Notes under the pieces: model-generated
The model's input: only the letters and a program-made list of their open reading frames with translations
What the model was told of the DNA's origin: nothing
Database searches by the model: none
Position numbers and translations under genes: made by a program
In this document: piece by piece, positions 17,145-25,126 of the stretch
Layout of the letters: every line of letters begins with the position of its first letter
Position numbering within the stretch: the first letter of the stretch is position 1
From: Collinsella sp. AF20-14LB
GTDB taxonomy: Bacteria > Actinomycetota > Coriobacteriia > Coriobacteriales > Coriobacteriaceae
Reading direction: 5' to 3'
Length of the DNA: 43,507 bases
Assembly (NCBI RefSeq): GCF_003459505.1
Contig: NZ_QRWD01000021.1
Span: forward strand, 1-43,507

Positions 17145-17264
17145 CTAGAAACGGAACGTGCAGGACTGATTGGGGCACCTCTTCGTGCATCCCCCGTGCG
17201 CGTAGAAGAAGCAGTTGCCGCACGCGGGTGCAACGCCTTCCTCCGGCTCGTTAATCCAATCCAT
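17145..17264 (-). CDS. Cys-rich RiPP precursor peptide 1
   Basis: A 39-residue peptide, the first gene of the operon. The leader MDWINEPEEGVAPA is acidic. The core CGNCFFYAHGGC is followed by TKRCPNQSC and ends TFRF. Cys are at 15, 18, 26, 30 and 35. AAGGAGGGAGAG immediately precedes ATG 17264. A good promoter (TTGAAA, 17 bp, TAGAAT) lies at 17303-17331. Conservation with precursor 2 is highest in CxxCFFYAHGxC, pointing to the modified segment. There is no GG or GA leader-cleavage motif in front of the first Cys, so the boundary is uncertain. Confidence 0.87.
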   Translation of the reverse strand: MDWINEPEEGVAPACGNCFFYAHGGCTKRCPNQSCTFRF

Positions 17265-17302
17265 CTCTCCCTCCTTTCCTTGCATACCGAATTGATAATG
17301 TT

Positions 17303-17331
17303 ATTCTAATTCAATATGTATCATATTTCAA
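17303..17331 (-). promoter_or_regulatory. Promoter of the Cys-rich RiPP operon
   Basis: On the minus strand, TTGAAA (17326-17331) and TAGAAT (17303-17308) are separated by exactly 17 bp within a strongly A/T-rich stretch, and the first precursor starts 39 bases downstream of the -10. This is the best sigma-70-like match in the island. Confidence 0.7.
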
Positions 17332-17451
17332 TATAAGCTTATTTATATATTACACAAGGTAAGCACACCCCTGCATCCAGCACAGGAAATGACTCTCTCG
17401 TTCCCCAGTGACGCGGCGAGAAATACAGGCCACTGCAGGACGTTGAATGAA

Positions 17452-17483
17452 CAGCCCGTGAAAACCGTTGTTTTCACGGGCTG
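17452..17483. terminator. Terminator hairpin downstream of the XRE/DUF2975 pair
   Basis: A perfect 14-bp stem, cagcccgtgaaaac/gttttcacgggctg, with a four-base loop. It lies 31 bases past the stop of the XRE gene and insulates that pair from the RiPP promoter at 17303-17331. Confidence 0.7.
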
Positions 17484-17514
17484 CACCTGCTCAATACTTT
17501 TTTATTCTCCAGCC

Positions 17515-17844
17515 TCAGTCGTCTCTAAGATCGACCACGTAAACATGATCTGACTCCAGGACCGGGTCATCATCCGTCGCGGTCGCCCTGCTCAGCGCGT
17601 TGCGGGCGCGCCGCGTCGCCAGTTCCTCAAGTTCTCTTTCGTTGACGCGCTTAATAAGATCGCCAGGCTGGCAATCAAGCTCTACGCAAATATCCAGCAA
17701 TGTCTTTAACCTAATTGCCTTCACCTTGCCATTTCGTATTTTTGAGATACTTGCCGGTGTGTGCCCGGTCGCCCGAATGATATCCGTACTCGTCTTTCCG
17801 CGTCGAAGCAATAAGCTTTCAAGCTCAATAATCAGATAGTCCAT
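17515..17844 (-). CDS. XRE-family (HTH_26-like) transcriptional regulator
   Basis: A 109-residue DNA-binding protein. The helix-turn-helix spans roughly 5-65: ELESLLLRRGKTSTDIIRAT, then PASISKIRNGKVKAIRLKTL and LDICVELDCQPGDLI. This is the YozG-like Cro/C1 subtype. The C-terminal acidic tail has no known domain. ATG 17844 follows GAGGGGCGGC. It begins eight bases after the stop of a DUF2975 membrane protein gene. This pairing is common in Firmicutes and Actinobacteria (yoaS-yozG type), and the two are likely co-regulated. Whether it controls the flanking RiPP operons is unknown. Confidence 0.85.
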   Translation of the reverse strand: MDYLIIELESLLLRRGKTSTDIIRATGHTPASISKIRNGKVKAIRLKTLLDICVELDCQPGDLIKRVNERELEELATRRARNALSRATATDDDPVLESDHVYVVDLRDD

Positions 17845-17852
17845 GCCGCCCC

Positions 17853-18389
17853 TCACACCAAATCCTCGGTCTGGTCTTGAAGCAGAGCTCCGTAGCGCCA
17901 TATCGCAGAAATCGAGAAGCAGCAAACGGCCCCCAGCACAGCACCAATATCTATGGGCAGGGCCAGGTTTTCAAACATCGAATAGGCGTTCCCCAGCAAG
18001 TCGAAGGGGCCAATCACTATCGAAAGAAACCCCGGAGAAAACAAGAGGTCACCTATTGCTGCTGCAACAAACAGCCACCCGATAATCGAGATTCTTCGAG
18101 CATGCGAAAGGGTAAAGGGCGATTCGCCATGAGCCATGTCCATGCTGATTCCCCGCAGGGTCCATGTGGCCCCTCCGGAAATCAGAAGATACATCAAAGG
18201 AACCACTACGGAAACCGTCTTTGATGGATCATATAGGTTTCCTTGAGCAGCCATAAGCCCAATGGAAATAACCACCACCACCGAACAGCAACACACCGCT
18301 ATAAACAGCGCCGTAAACAGAATCCCAAGCCTTCTTCCGAGAGTCATCATCTTCTGGATGGACTTATCGATCTTCTGGGCGCTATTCAC
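17853..18389 (-). CDS. DUF2975-family membrane protein
   Basis: About 178 residues with four membrane helices: LGILFTALFIAVCCCSVVVV, VVVPLMYLLISGGATWTLRG, ISIIGWLFVAAAIGDLLFSP and LGAVCCFSISAIWRYGALL. Topology, length and the adjacent XRE gene match the DUF2975 family (function unknown). The start is GTG at 18389, seven bases after AGGAGG; a GTG three bases further upstream is too close to it. It is the first gene of a two-gene unit. Confidence 0.8.
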   Translation of the reverse strand: MNSAQKIDKSIQKMMTLGRRLGILFTALFIAVCCCSVVVVISIGLMAAQGNLYDPSKTVSVVVPLMYLLISGGATWTLRGISMDMAHGESPFTLSHARRISIIGWLFVAAAIGDLLFSPGFLSIVIGPFDLLGNAYSMFENLALPIDIGAVLGAVCCFSISAIWRYGALLQDQTEDLV

Positions 18390-18509
18390 CACAGCTCCTC
18401 CTAAAGCAATCAGAGGTCTTCTTACTTACTGTTTTTCCTACATTGTAACGAACTCGATAAGAAGAGGGTCGCTTCACGCCGCGCAATCCCGAACTCCAAG
18501 CGTTTCTCA

Positions 18510-20125
18510 TCAGCATTGCCCATCTTTCGAGTCGAAATTTAAATCCAGTTTCTTATCGCATGCCAAAATCAAATCCTGATCGTGGCTTACAACAAGAATT
18601 AGCTGATTAAAGGGGTTTCGAGAGACATACTCCGTGAACTCCCGACGGCTTTCTTCGTCTAAATCATTCGTCGGCTCGTCAAACACAAGCACTTCCGGTT
18701 GCCTGCAAAGTGCTGAGATTATCCTTAGCTTCCGATACTCTCCACCAGAAAGGTCCCTACAATTCTTACCTTTTAACGATTCGACGGTTCGGCAGAAACT
18801 CGGCACAAGCTCGCAGAGATGCTCGCCCGTTCCCCGAATCGATGCCCTCTCAAGATAGTGTTCCACCGTTTCATTCGGAATAAAGAGCTTTTGCGGGCAC
18901 ACCGCAAACAGGTCATGTCGGATCGTCTCCATATCGAGCTCTTCATATGGCACCGACCCCAAAGTCCGATGTCCCCCAGCAGAATATAGTCCAAGAAGCA
19001 CCTTCAGAAACGTGCTTTTGCCGCATCTGTTCGGCCCGGTAATGGTATAGGTTTCCCCCTCTCGACCTCCACGGAGAGATCGCGGTACAAGTAGGGCTTT
19101 CCCGCATATCGGTACGCGATGTTGGACAACGATATGCTCTCCACGTGCCCAACCGAGATGGTGCCGCGGTCCTCGGCGCCTTCCGACAGAGCCTCCAATC
19201 GGTCGAACGAGGCCCTCGCGTCCTGATATGATTTGAAATAATTCAAATAATATTTGAAGCATCCGAACGCCATCGAGTAATACGAGTTCACCATTGTGAA
19301 CTCGCCAATGCTCATTCTTCCGCTTAATATTTCCATTCCGGAGATCACAAGCAACGCTCCCCGGAACACAGATGAGATCAGGCCGTCGCTCGAGGTGGCC
19401 AGATTCGAGACCCTACTTGCTTTCATGTAAATCGGGTAGTACCCCTCGAATACCCCCTTGAGCGTACGGGCACTCTGGTCATATGCCCCATCGCACTTAA
19501 TGTCAAACAACTGCGACAGCTCGCCGCTCACGGATGCGAACAGCTTGCTCAACCCCTCTTTGTTCGCAAGCGAACTGTTGTACAGCGGCTTTTTCAACAC
19601 CCTAAATAAAATGAAGTATGCCCCAAGCGAACATGTACTTAACGCCAGAAACACCGGGTTAATTGAAAACAGAATGATGAAAATAAACACAATCAGAATG
19701 ATGTTAAGCCCGATTGTCAGGAAGTTGTTCACGACAAACGATGACACCGCATTCGAATCCGCATACACCCTCTGCGTTGTATAGGATGAATCCGCCTGCT
19801 CCCCCTTTTCCAAGGGCCCTCGTTCAAACGACTCACACGTGGCCCCCATCAGTCTCGTAGTCATCTCCAAAATGACGCGCGATACGTTCACGCCCATCGC
19901 ATACGACATGAAGGAAGCAGATATCCCTATGCCCGCAACAAAAGCCGCAAACCATACGACGCGAGATGGATCCCTATTCGTCACGAGAAAATCTACAAAC
20001 CCACCGTTTAAGGCGGGCATGACGCACGAGAGAGCATAATTCACCGACATGAGAATCACGAAAAGCCGCGACCCTTTACAGCGAAATAACTCGTTAACCG
20101 TCTTCTTAAACATGCCAGCCCCCAT
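18510..20125 (-). pseudogene. ABC exporter disrupted by a one-base frameshift
   Basis: The N-terminal part (about 330 residues) carries six membrane helices of an ABC exporter. It runs in frame to DLSVEVERGK, where a run of five G (C5 at 19055-19059 on the plus strand) shifts the frame. The second frame then supplies the expected continuation ETYTITGPNRCGKST (Walker A), LSGGEYRKL (signature) and VLVFDEPTNDLDEE (Walker B). One extra G would restore a single protein of about 540 residues. It may be a real frameshift, a slippery or phase-variable G-run, or a sequencing error. The start is uncertain (ATG 20125, ATG 20113 or TTG 20203). Its neighbours, the second RiPP locus and a small membrane protein, suggest peptide export. 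Confidence 0.8.
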
Positions 20126-20207
20126 CAAGCGACCTTTTATCCAAAACTGAATTAGTTCGCCGCTTAATCGCTCCCATACACTCCTTATTGTTAATCCTCG
20201 CAAAACA

Positions 20208-20570
20208 CTATCGCGGGTTGCGATGCCCAGGATTCCGTTTCGCCTTGATATACATACGAATAGACTCCCTATTTACATAGGCAAGTGCGGCGATTATTAC
20301 GGCAGCCACCATCAGACCGAAAATCGCCCTTTTGTCCGGAAAAAGGGACGAGAGAAAAAGGCATATTGCGGAGAAAACTATAGCCACCCCCATCATTCGG
20401 TTTACACCTAGAGTCTCGGCCGTCCGCTTTGCCTCCTCTAAACGCCCTCCCGATAGCGATGACATTCCAGCAAGCAATCCCGTGAGCTTGCCTCGATACA
20501 TCATTATTCCGAACACCAGCAGCAGGCATGACCCCACCATTGGAACTATAACGTCCGACATCGCCATCAC
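20208..20570 (-). CDS. Small membrane protein, DUF3784-like
   Basis: A 120-residue protein with three hydrophobic helices: VIVPMVGSCLLLVFGIMMY, MMGVAIVFSAICLFLSSLF and IFGLMVAAVIIAALAYV. A soluble loop (RGKLTGLLAGMSSLSGGR) resembles the DUF3784 family. The start is probably GTG at 20570, nine bases after GAAGGAG. It sits directly upstream of the frameshifted ABC exporter and may form an operon with it. Its function is unknown; accessory or immunity roles in RiPP loci are possible but only inferred from position. Confidence 0.6.
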   Translation of the reverse strand: MMAMSDVIVPMVGSCLLLVFGIMMYRGKLTGLLAGMSSLSGGRLEEAKRTAETLGVNRMMGVAIVFSAICLFLSSLFPDKRAIFGLMVAAVIIAALAYVNRESIRMYIKAKRNPGHRNPR

Positions 20571-20650
20571 TCAAGTCCACTCCTTCAATAACAGCCTAAT
20601 CGTCAAACAACAAAACGTCTTACAATTGCAGCCCTACGCTGCTTGCCAGC

Positions 20651-20860
20651 GTGCTCGACCGTCTTGCAGAATACTACGAATCTTCCGCTCCCAAAGCCTA
20701 CCGCACGCTCAGAATAGATGCGCCTAATTCCACCCCAATTGCCGAGCAACTTGACCGTTCCAGCCAGCACCTTGGCTTCTTCTTAGTCGGCACCCTGCCC
20801 GACGAACTCGACTCGGGCGACGTCAAGCTATTTGTTCGTCCGCTCGATAAGGAGCAATAA
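20651..20860 (+). CDS. Small unrecognised protein coupled to radical SAM gene
   Basis: A reading frame of about 69 residues (RLAEYYESSAPKAYRTLRID, ending LFVRPLDKEQ) whose TAA overlaps the ATG of the radical SAM gene (TAATG). Translation is therefore coupled. The frame is open from about 20600, the GTG at 20651 has no clear ribosome site, and the true start is unsure. It might be a leader-peptide-binding partner or the tail of a truncated gene. No domain is recognised. Confidence 0.5.
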   Translation: MLDRLAEYYESSAPKAYRTLRIDAPNSTPIAEQLDRSSQHLGFFLVGTLPDELDSGDVKLFVRPLDKEQ

Positions 20861-21906
20861 TGAGCATGACAGCAATAATCGGAGCGCCTCACAGCGTTGC
20901 GCTCGACATTACAAACAAATGCAACCTTCGTTGTCTACACTGCTTCAACAACAGTGGAGAAAACGACGTCCTCGCAAACGAATTATCCGATAGCGAAGTC
21001 CTCGAACTCGTCGACTCGATTTGTCAAATGCACCCCTTTAGCTTCTGCTTCTGCGGAGGCGAGACCCTTCTGCGCAAGAATCTTGTCGTCGAATCTTTGC
21101 GGCGGCTCAGCACATCTGGCGTCAAATGCAACCTCGTGTCAAACGGACTGCTCGCAAGCTCAATTACTTGGCATGAGCTCGAACATACCGGTTTAAACGG
21201 CATACAGTTTAGCCTCGATGGCCTACGTGATTCTCATGAACATATGCGGGGGTTCCCGGGGCTATACGACCGGGTACTAGACGCCATCGATATCACGCTG
21301 AACGAAACTTCGCTGCACCTTTCGATTGCCTTTTGTCCAACATCATTTAATGTCGACGATTTCAAACCAGTTTGCACGATGCTCCGGGACAAGCTGAAAT
21401 CGTCGAGCAGGACCGACCGAATTGACCTTCGAGTTCAGCCACTTATGCTCCTCGGCAGAGCCCGAAAAAACCGCACAATTCGCCCTTCAAATAATCAATA
21501 CCGTCGGTTGGTCAACACGATCAACGACCTTCGATACGATCCAGGCTATCGAGGCTACTTCATGTTTGAGTGGGGCGACCCCATCGACCACTTGGTCAGA
21601 TTCCCCCAGCTGCAGATGCAATTTGACCAAGTGGCCATCCACGCCAATGGCGATATCGTCGTATCCCCCTATATACCTCTCATCATTGGAAACGTTCGCA
21701 AACACAGTCTTCAGGAATACTACGATGCCGGAATGGCAACCGTTTGGGATAAACCCGTTATTACCGCGTTGGCCAATCGCATGCACTCGATTGACGAGAT
21801 GGAAGAGATCTCATCGTTGATTGCAGACATCAATATGGACGGCGACCTCTATATCGACCTAATCGATGACGATCTAGGCGACCTGAGCGTCCTGTCCCAA
21901 CTCTAA
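20860..21906 (+). CDS. Radical SAM enzyme, second RiPP locus
   Basis: A 348-residue radical SAM protein with the canonical C21-x3-C25-x2-C28 motif (NKCNLRCLHCF) and CGGETLL (GGE). The C-terminal part follows the layout of PqqE/SPASM enzymes (HANGDIVVSPYIPLIIGNVR), but the cysteines normally found there are absent (SPY in place of a CPY-like motif). It should therefore bind only the catalytic cluster. An acidic tail (DLYIDLIDDDLGDL) ends the protein. It is coupled to the upstream small ORF and followed 12 bases later by a precursor-like peptide, its likely substrate. Confidence 0.87.
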   Translation: MSMTAIIGAPHSVALDITNKCNLRCLHCFNNSGENDVLANELSDSEVLELVDSICQMHPFSFCFCGGETLLRKNLVVESLRRLSTSGVKCNLVSNGLLASSITWHELEHTGLNGIQFSLDGLRDSHEHMRGFPGLYDRVLDAIDITLNETSLHLSIAFCPTSFNVDDFKPVCTMLRDKLKSSSRTDRIDLRVQPLMLLGRARKNRTIRPSNNQYRRLVNTINDLRYDPGYRGYFMFEWGDPIDHLVRFPQLQMQFDQVAIHANGDIVVSPYIPLIIGNVRKHSLQEYYDAGMATVWDKPVITALANRMHSIDEMEEISSLIADINMDGDLYIDLIDDDLGDLSVLSQL

Positions 21907-21918
21907 GGAGATGTTCCC

Positions 21919-22101
21919 ATGTACGAGACCCCAGAAGTAGAGAAGATGGATTCCAAAACCGGCCCCATTCCCGTTGTAGTCAACTTCGCAGCCGTCGTGG
22001 ATAACGTAGTTGCAGCCGTCTACGATGCCGTCGTTGCGGCCTACGCATTCTGGTACTCGGCAGATAACGACGGCACCGGGGCAAGTACGGCACAAAACTA
22101 G
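21919..22101 (+). CDS. Cys-free RiPP precursor peptide
   Basis: A 60-residue peptide beginning MYETPEVEKMDSKTG. The YETPEVE-type leader recurs in several peptide families modified by radical SAM enzymes. A hydrophobic Val/Ala-rich middle follows, then a core-like tail AYAFWYSADNDGTG. There is no Cys. AAGGAG lies eight bases before ATG 21919, only 12 bases after the radical SAM stop. Adjacent aromatic residues (FWY) near the C-terminus are natural targets for C-C crosslinking (cyclophane-type) by a SPASM-less radical SAM enzyme, but this is inference. Confidence 0.78.
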   Translation: MYETPEVEKMDSKTGPIPVVVNFAAVVDNVVAAVYDAVVAAYAFWYSADNDGTGASTAQN

Positions 22102-22432
22102 TCGCCAACCCATCGAGCAATCACCTCGCCTATCGCTGCATGCGATTGACTGCGCAGCCCTAGCCAACGCCCAGAGCGCCTTGAAGAGCTGCTTGTAAAA
22201 TTCGCTCATTCAACAACGCGATCTCTTCACCAATCTCGGCCGGCCCGACAGAACTGCACACCAGTCGGACCGGCCAGACCCATAAAACGCTGCGTCCCGT
22301 CCACACCACACCTCACGAAACTCGCACTGCCACCACATGGGCGATTCGCGCCTCGATGTTGCGGCGCGATACTATCACGAATAGTCCCCGTCCAACAAGG
22401 CTATCCCTTCCACAGGCGTTTCAACTGTCAGT
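22102..22432. other. Non-coding stretch after the second RiPP locus
   Basis: No gene is recognised. A 12-bp stem with one mismatch (ggccggcccgac at 22238-22249, gtcggaccggcc at 22264-22275) is the only candidate terminator. The right end abuts the IS110-type relic. Confidence 0.4.
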
Positions 22433-23214
22433 GGTAGCATTAAACTGAACGGTGAAAAATACACTAACACTAACAGCGGAGATGACGACGTCGATGCCCT
22501 TCATGCAGCTGAGCACGTCCATCGTCGGCTTCCATCGGGGCTGTTCCGACTGGGACTCCACCTTGGATTCCAGGTCCTTCTTCTCGTCTACCGCCCGCTT
22601 GACGCGCTCCTTATAGCAGTCGAGGGTCTGCTGGGCCGTGGGGTCGGCCATCTCCGCGGCTTCGATCCAGGCCCAGTGCGCCCTGGTCCACGTCCCGAGC
22701 CTCCTTCTCTGGTCGTCTCCGCCGGGGTGGCACTGCCCATTCCTGGGCAGGTACTTGGAGAGGCGCTGCTTGACGGTAACACGGTAACCTCTCCCGGGCA
22801 TCGGCGGGGGCCTGGGAGAGGTCCCTGGCGCCCTCGCACTCGCAGTCGGGGACGTGGACCTCGACGATTTCGTGCAGTGCGAGCTGCTTGGCCGAAAACT
22901 CGGCGTCGCGCTTGTCGGTCTTGCGTCGCTTGTCGGCCGCGGGCCTCTGCATCTTGGAGACCGCGCCGATGACGCAGTCCACGCCGAGGCAGCGCGGCTC
23001 CCTGCAGAAGGGAAAGCCGGTGACGCCGGACTCGTAGACTGCCCCGGGCGACTCGATAGAAAGGATCGAGTCGGCGACGGAGGCGGGGTCGTAGGAGAAA
23101 GGGCTTCCCGCCGATCTCGCCCGTGAACGGATTGAAGGCGCATCCTTTGATGCTGCGGGCGTGCACCTCAAGGCCAATAGAGGCAACATGTGGCATTGTG
23201 AGCCAGTCTCGCAT
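22433..23214 (-). pseudogene. IS110-family transposase relic
   Basis: Segments in several minus-strand frames match an IS110/IS1111 DEDD transposase in order. The start is PHVASIGLEVHARSIKGCAF, with Glu where the family usually has the first catalytic Asp. Next come SPGAVYESGVTGFPFCREPR and KMQRPAADKRRKTDKRDAEF, then the middle KQRLSKYLP and WTRAHWAWIEAAEMADPTAQ. It breaks off after LSCMKGIDVVISAV, losing most of the C-terminal transposase_20 domain. At least two frameshifts are present. It marks the right edge of the accessory island. Confidence 0.8.
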
Positions 23215-23380
23215 TGTGGCAACCTGGCTGGCTGCCGGATTTTAATGACGACGACCATTGTCAGCCTTGGCCCACGAATCAAAAGACGATACGAAGCAGG
23301 GGCTCACATTGTTCTGCTCATATCGTCTTTATGGCGCACTACCATTCACCGAAATTCGGCAACTTTTTCATTCTCTATAT

Positions 23381-23407
23381 ACATGTTTAAACAACATGTT
23401 CTACAAT
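23381..23407 (+). promoter_or_regulatory. malQ -10 region with adjacent palindrome
   Basis: The inverted repeat acatgtt/aacatgt (23381-23387 and 23393-23399, spacer taaac) lies immediately before a TACAAT -10-like hexamer at 23402-23407. No good -35 is visible, so an activator or a repressor overlapping the polymerase site is plausible. Confidence 0.5.
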
Positions 23408-23420
23408 AGGGACAATAGAA

Positions 23421-24998
23421 ATGGAAACTCGGGACGAGCCGTCTATCCATCTACGGCGCAGCCCCTTATTCAAAAGGACGGTGAGTGCATCCATGGAGCG
23501 TGCAAGCGGTGTTCTGATGCCCGTTTCGTCATTGCCCGGGCCTTACGGCATCGGCGGCTTTGGCTGGAATGCCTACGACTTCGTCGATTTTCTTGCCTCG
23601 TGCAAACAACATTACTGGCAGATTCTGCCCCTTACGACGACGAGCTATGGCGACTCGCCCTATCAGTCGTTCTCGGCCCGTGCGGGCAACCCCAACTTTA
23701 TCGACTTTGCCGAGCTTATCGAGGCCGGCTATCTGGAGCAGCACGATATCGACGGCGTGTACCTGGGCTCCGATCCCAGCAATGTCGACTACGGTGCTAT
23801 CTTTGGCGGCCGCCGTCAGATTCTCGACCGAGCCGCTGAGCGCTTTGCTGCCGACAAGCCGGCCGATTTTGATGACTTTATCCAGGCCAACGAGGACTGG
23901 CTCATCCCCTACTGTGAGTTCATGACCGTCAAAGAGGAGTGCGGTCTCAAGGCGTTTTGGGAGTGGCCCGCGGAGCTCCGTACCCGCGGCGAGTCTTCCG
24001 CCAAGGTCTGCGCCGACCATCCGGCGCGCATGCTCTACCACCAGATGACGCAGTACTTCTTCGATCGCCAGTGGAGCCGCCTCAAGGCCTATGCCAACGA
24101 GCGCGACATTCTCATCATCGGCGACCTGCCCATTTATGTCTCGCGCGACTCCGTCGAGATGTGGGCGACACCTGAGCTCTTTAAGATCGACGCCGCCGGC
24201 AATCCCGTGAGCGTCGCCGGCACGCCGCCCGACCAGTTCTCGGCCACCGGCCAGTACTGGGGCAACCCCATCTACGACTGGGACGCCATGGAGGCCGACG
24301 GCTTCTCCTGGTGGGAGGGCCGCATTCGCGCCGCCCTCGACATGTACGACGTCATCCGCCTGGATCACTTCCGCGGCTTCGAGGCCTATTGGGAGGTGCC
24401 GTTCTCCTCGCCTGATTCGTCCTACGGTTCGTGGACGCAGGGTCCCGGCCTCAAGCTCTTCAAGACACTCGAGGAAAAGCTCGGCACGCTGCCCATCATC
24501 GCCGAGGACCTGGGCTTCCTCACCCCCGGCGTCATCGATATGCGCGACAACTCGGGCTTCCCCGGCATGAAGATCCTGCAGTTTGCCTTTGAGGGCACCA
24601 ACTCGTACTACCTGCCGCACAACTACATTGCCAACACCGTCGCCTACGTGGGCACTCACGACAACGAGACGGCACGCGGCTGGTTTGAAGGAACGGCTAC
24701 CCCGCGTCAGCGCGAGCAGACAGCCCTGTACACCCATCAGCAGGCCGGCGAACCCATCTCCGACGCGCTCAACCGAACCATCGCAGCCAGCGTGAGCGAC
24801 ACGTGCATCTACACCATGCAGGACCTGCTCAACTTGAGCAACGAGGCGCGCATCAACACCCCTGCCACGCTGGGCGGCAACTGGACCTGGCGCATGCTCG
24901 ACGGCGCCATCACCCGCGAGCTCGAGCACAAACTCACCGACTGGACCGAGACCTACTTCCGCATCCCGTCGGAAGCCGAAATCGAGCTTCCTCAATAG
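23421..24998 (+). CDS. malQ: 4-alpha-glucanotransferase (amylomaltase)
   Basis: A GH77 enzyme of 525 residues that transfers maltodextrinyl units between glucans, releasing glucose, in the cytosol. GH77 landmarks are SYGDSPYQSFS, GDLPIYVSRDS, the nucleophile region VIRLDHFRGFEAYW, the acid/base region IIAEDLG and the GTHDNET motif. ATG 23421 gives an N-terminal tail of 24 extra residues; an internal ATG at 23493 (MERASGVLMPVSSLPG) begins at the usual family position. glgP follows on the same strand, the standard pairing for maltodextrin breakdown. The nearby ABC importer probably supplies the substrate. Confidence 0.95.
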   Translation: METRDEPSIHLRRSPLFKRTVSASMERASGVLMPVSSLPGPYGIGGFGWNAYDFVDFLASCKQHYWQILPLTTTSYGDSPYQSFSARAGNPNFIDFAELIEAGYLEQHDIDGVYLGSDPSNVDYGAIFGGRRQILDRAAERFAADKPADFDDFIQANEDWLIPYCEFMTVKEECGLKAFWEWPAELRTRGESSAKVCADHPARMLYHQMTQYFFDRQWSRLKAYANERDILIIGDLPIYVSRDSVEMWATPELFKIDAAGNPVSVAGTPPDQFSATGQYWGNPIYDWDAMEADGFSWWEGRIRAALDMYDVIRLDHFRGFEAYWEVPFSSPDSSYGSWTQGPGLKLFKTLEEKLGTLPIIAEDLGFLTPGVIDMRDNSGFPGMKILQFAFEGTNSYYLPHNYIANTVAYVGTHDNETARGWFEGTATPRQREQTALYTHQQAGEPISDALNRTIAASVSDTCIYTMQDLLNLSNEARINTPATLGGNWTWRMLDGAITRELEHKLTDWTETYFRIPSEAEIELPQ

Positions 24999-25045
24999 GA
25001 GCTACCGCGCCCGACCCCTCCCCACCGTGCGGACGCGCTTGCTTA

Positions 25046-25083
25046 CCCGCGCGAGGCCACCCCAATCCCCTCGCGCGGGATTC
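25046..25083 (+). terminator. Hairpin between malQ and glgP
   Basis: A ten-base perfect stem, cccgcgcgag/ctcgcgcggg (25046-25055 and 25070-25079), followed by attctt. It is a weak terminator or attenuator that would uncouple glgP expression from malQ. Confidence 0.5.
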
Positions 25084-25126
25084 TTATGAATTGCAGACAT
25101 GTAATCAACCCATTACAGGAGGAAAC

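Noticed and set aside
20106..20177. 23-codon ORF just upstream of the frameshifted ABC exporter, ending over its ATG
   Set aside because: AAGGAG is only three bases from the ATG and the peptide has no recognisable feature; the evidence is too weak to call a gene.
22911..23126. Plus-strand frames across the IS110-type relic
   Set aside because: They have no recognisable domains; the minus strand carries ordered transposase segments.
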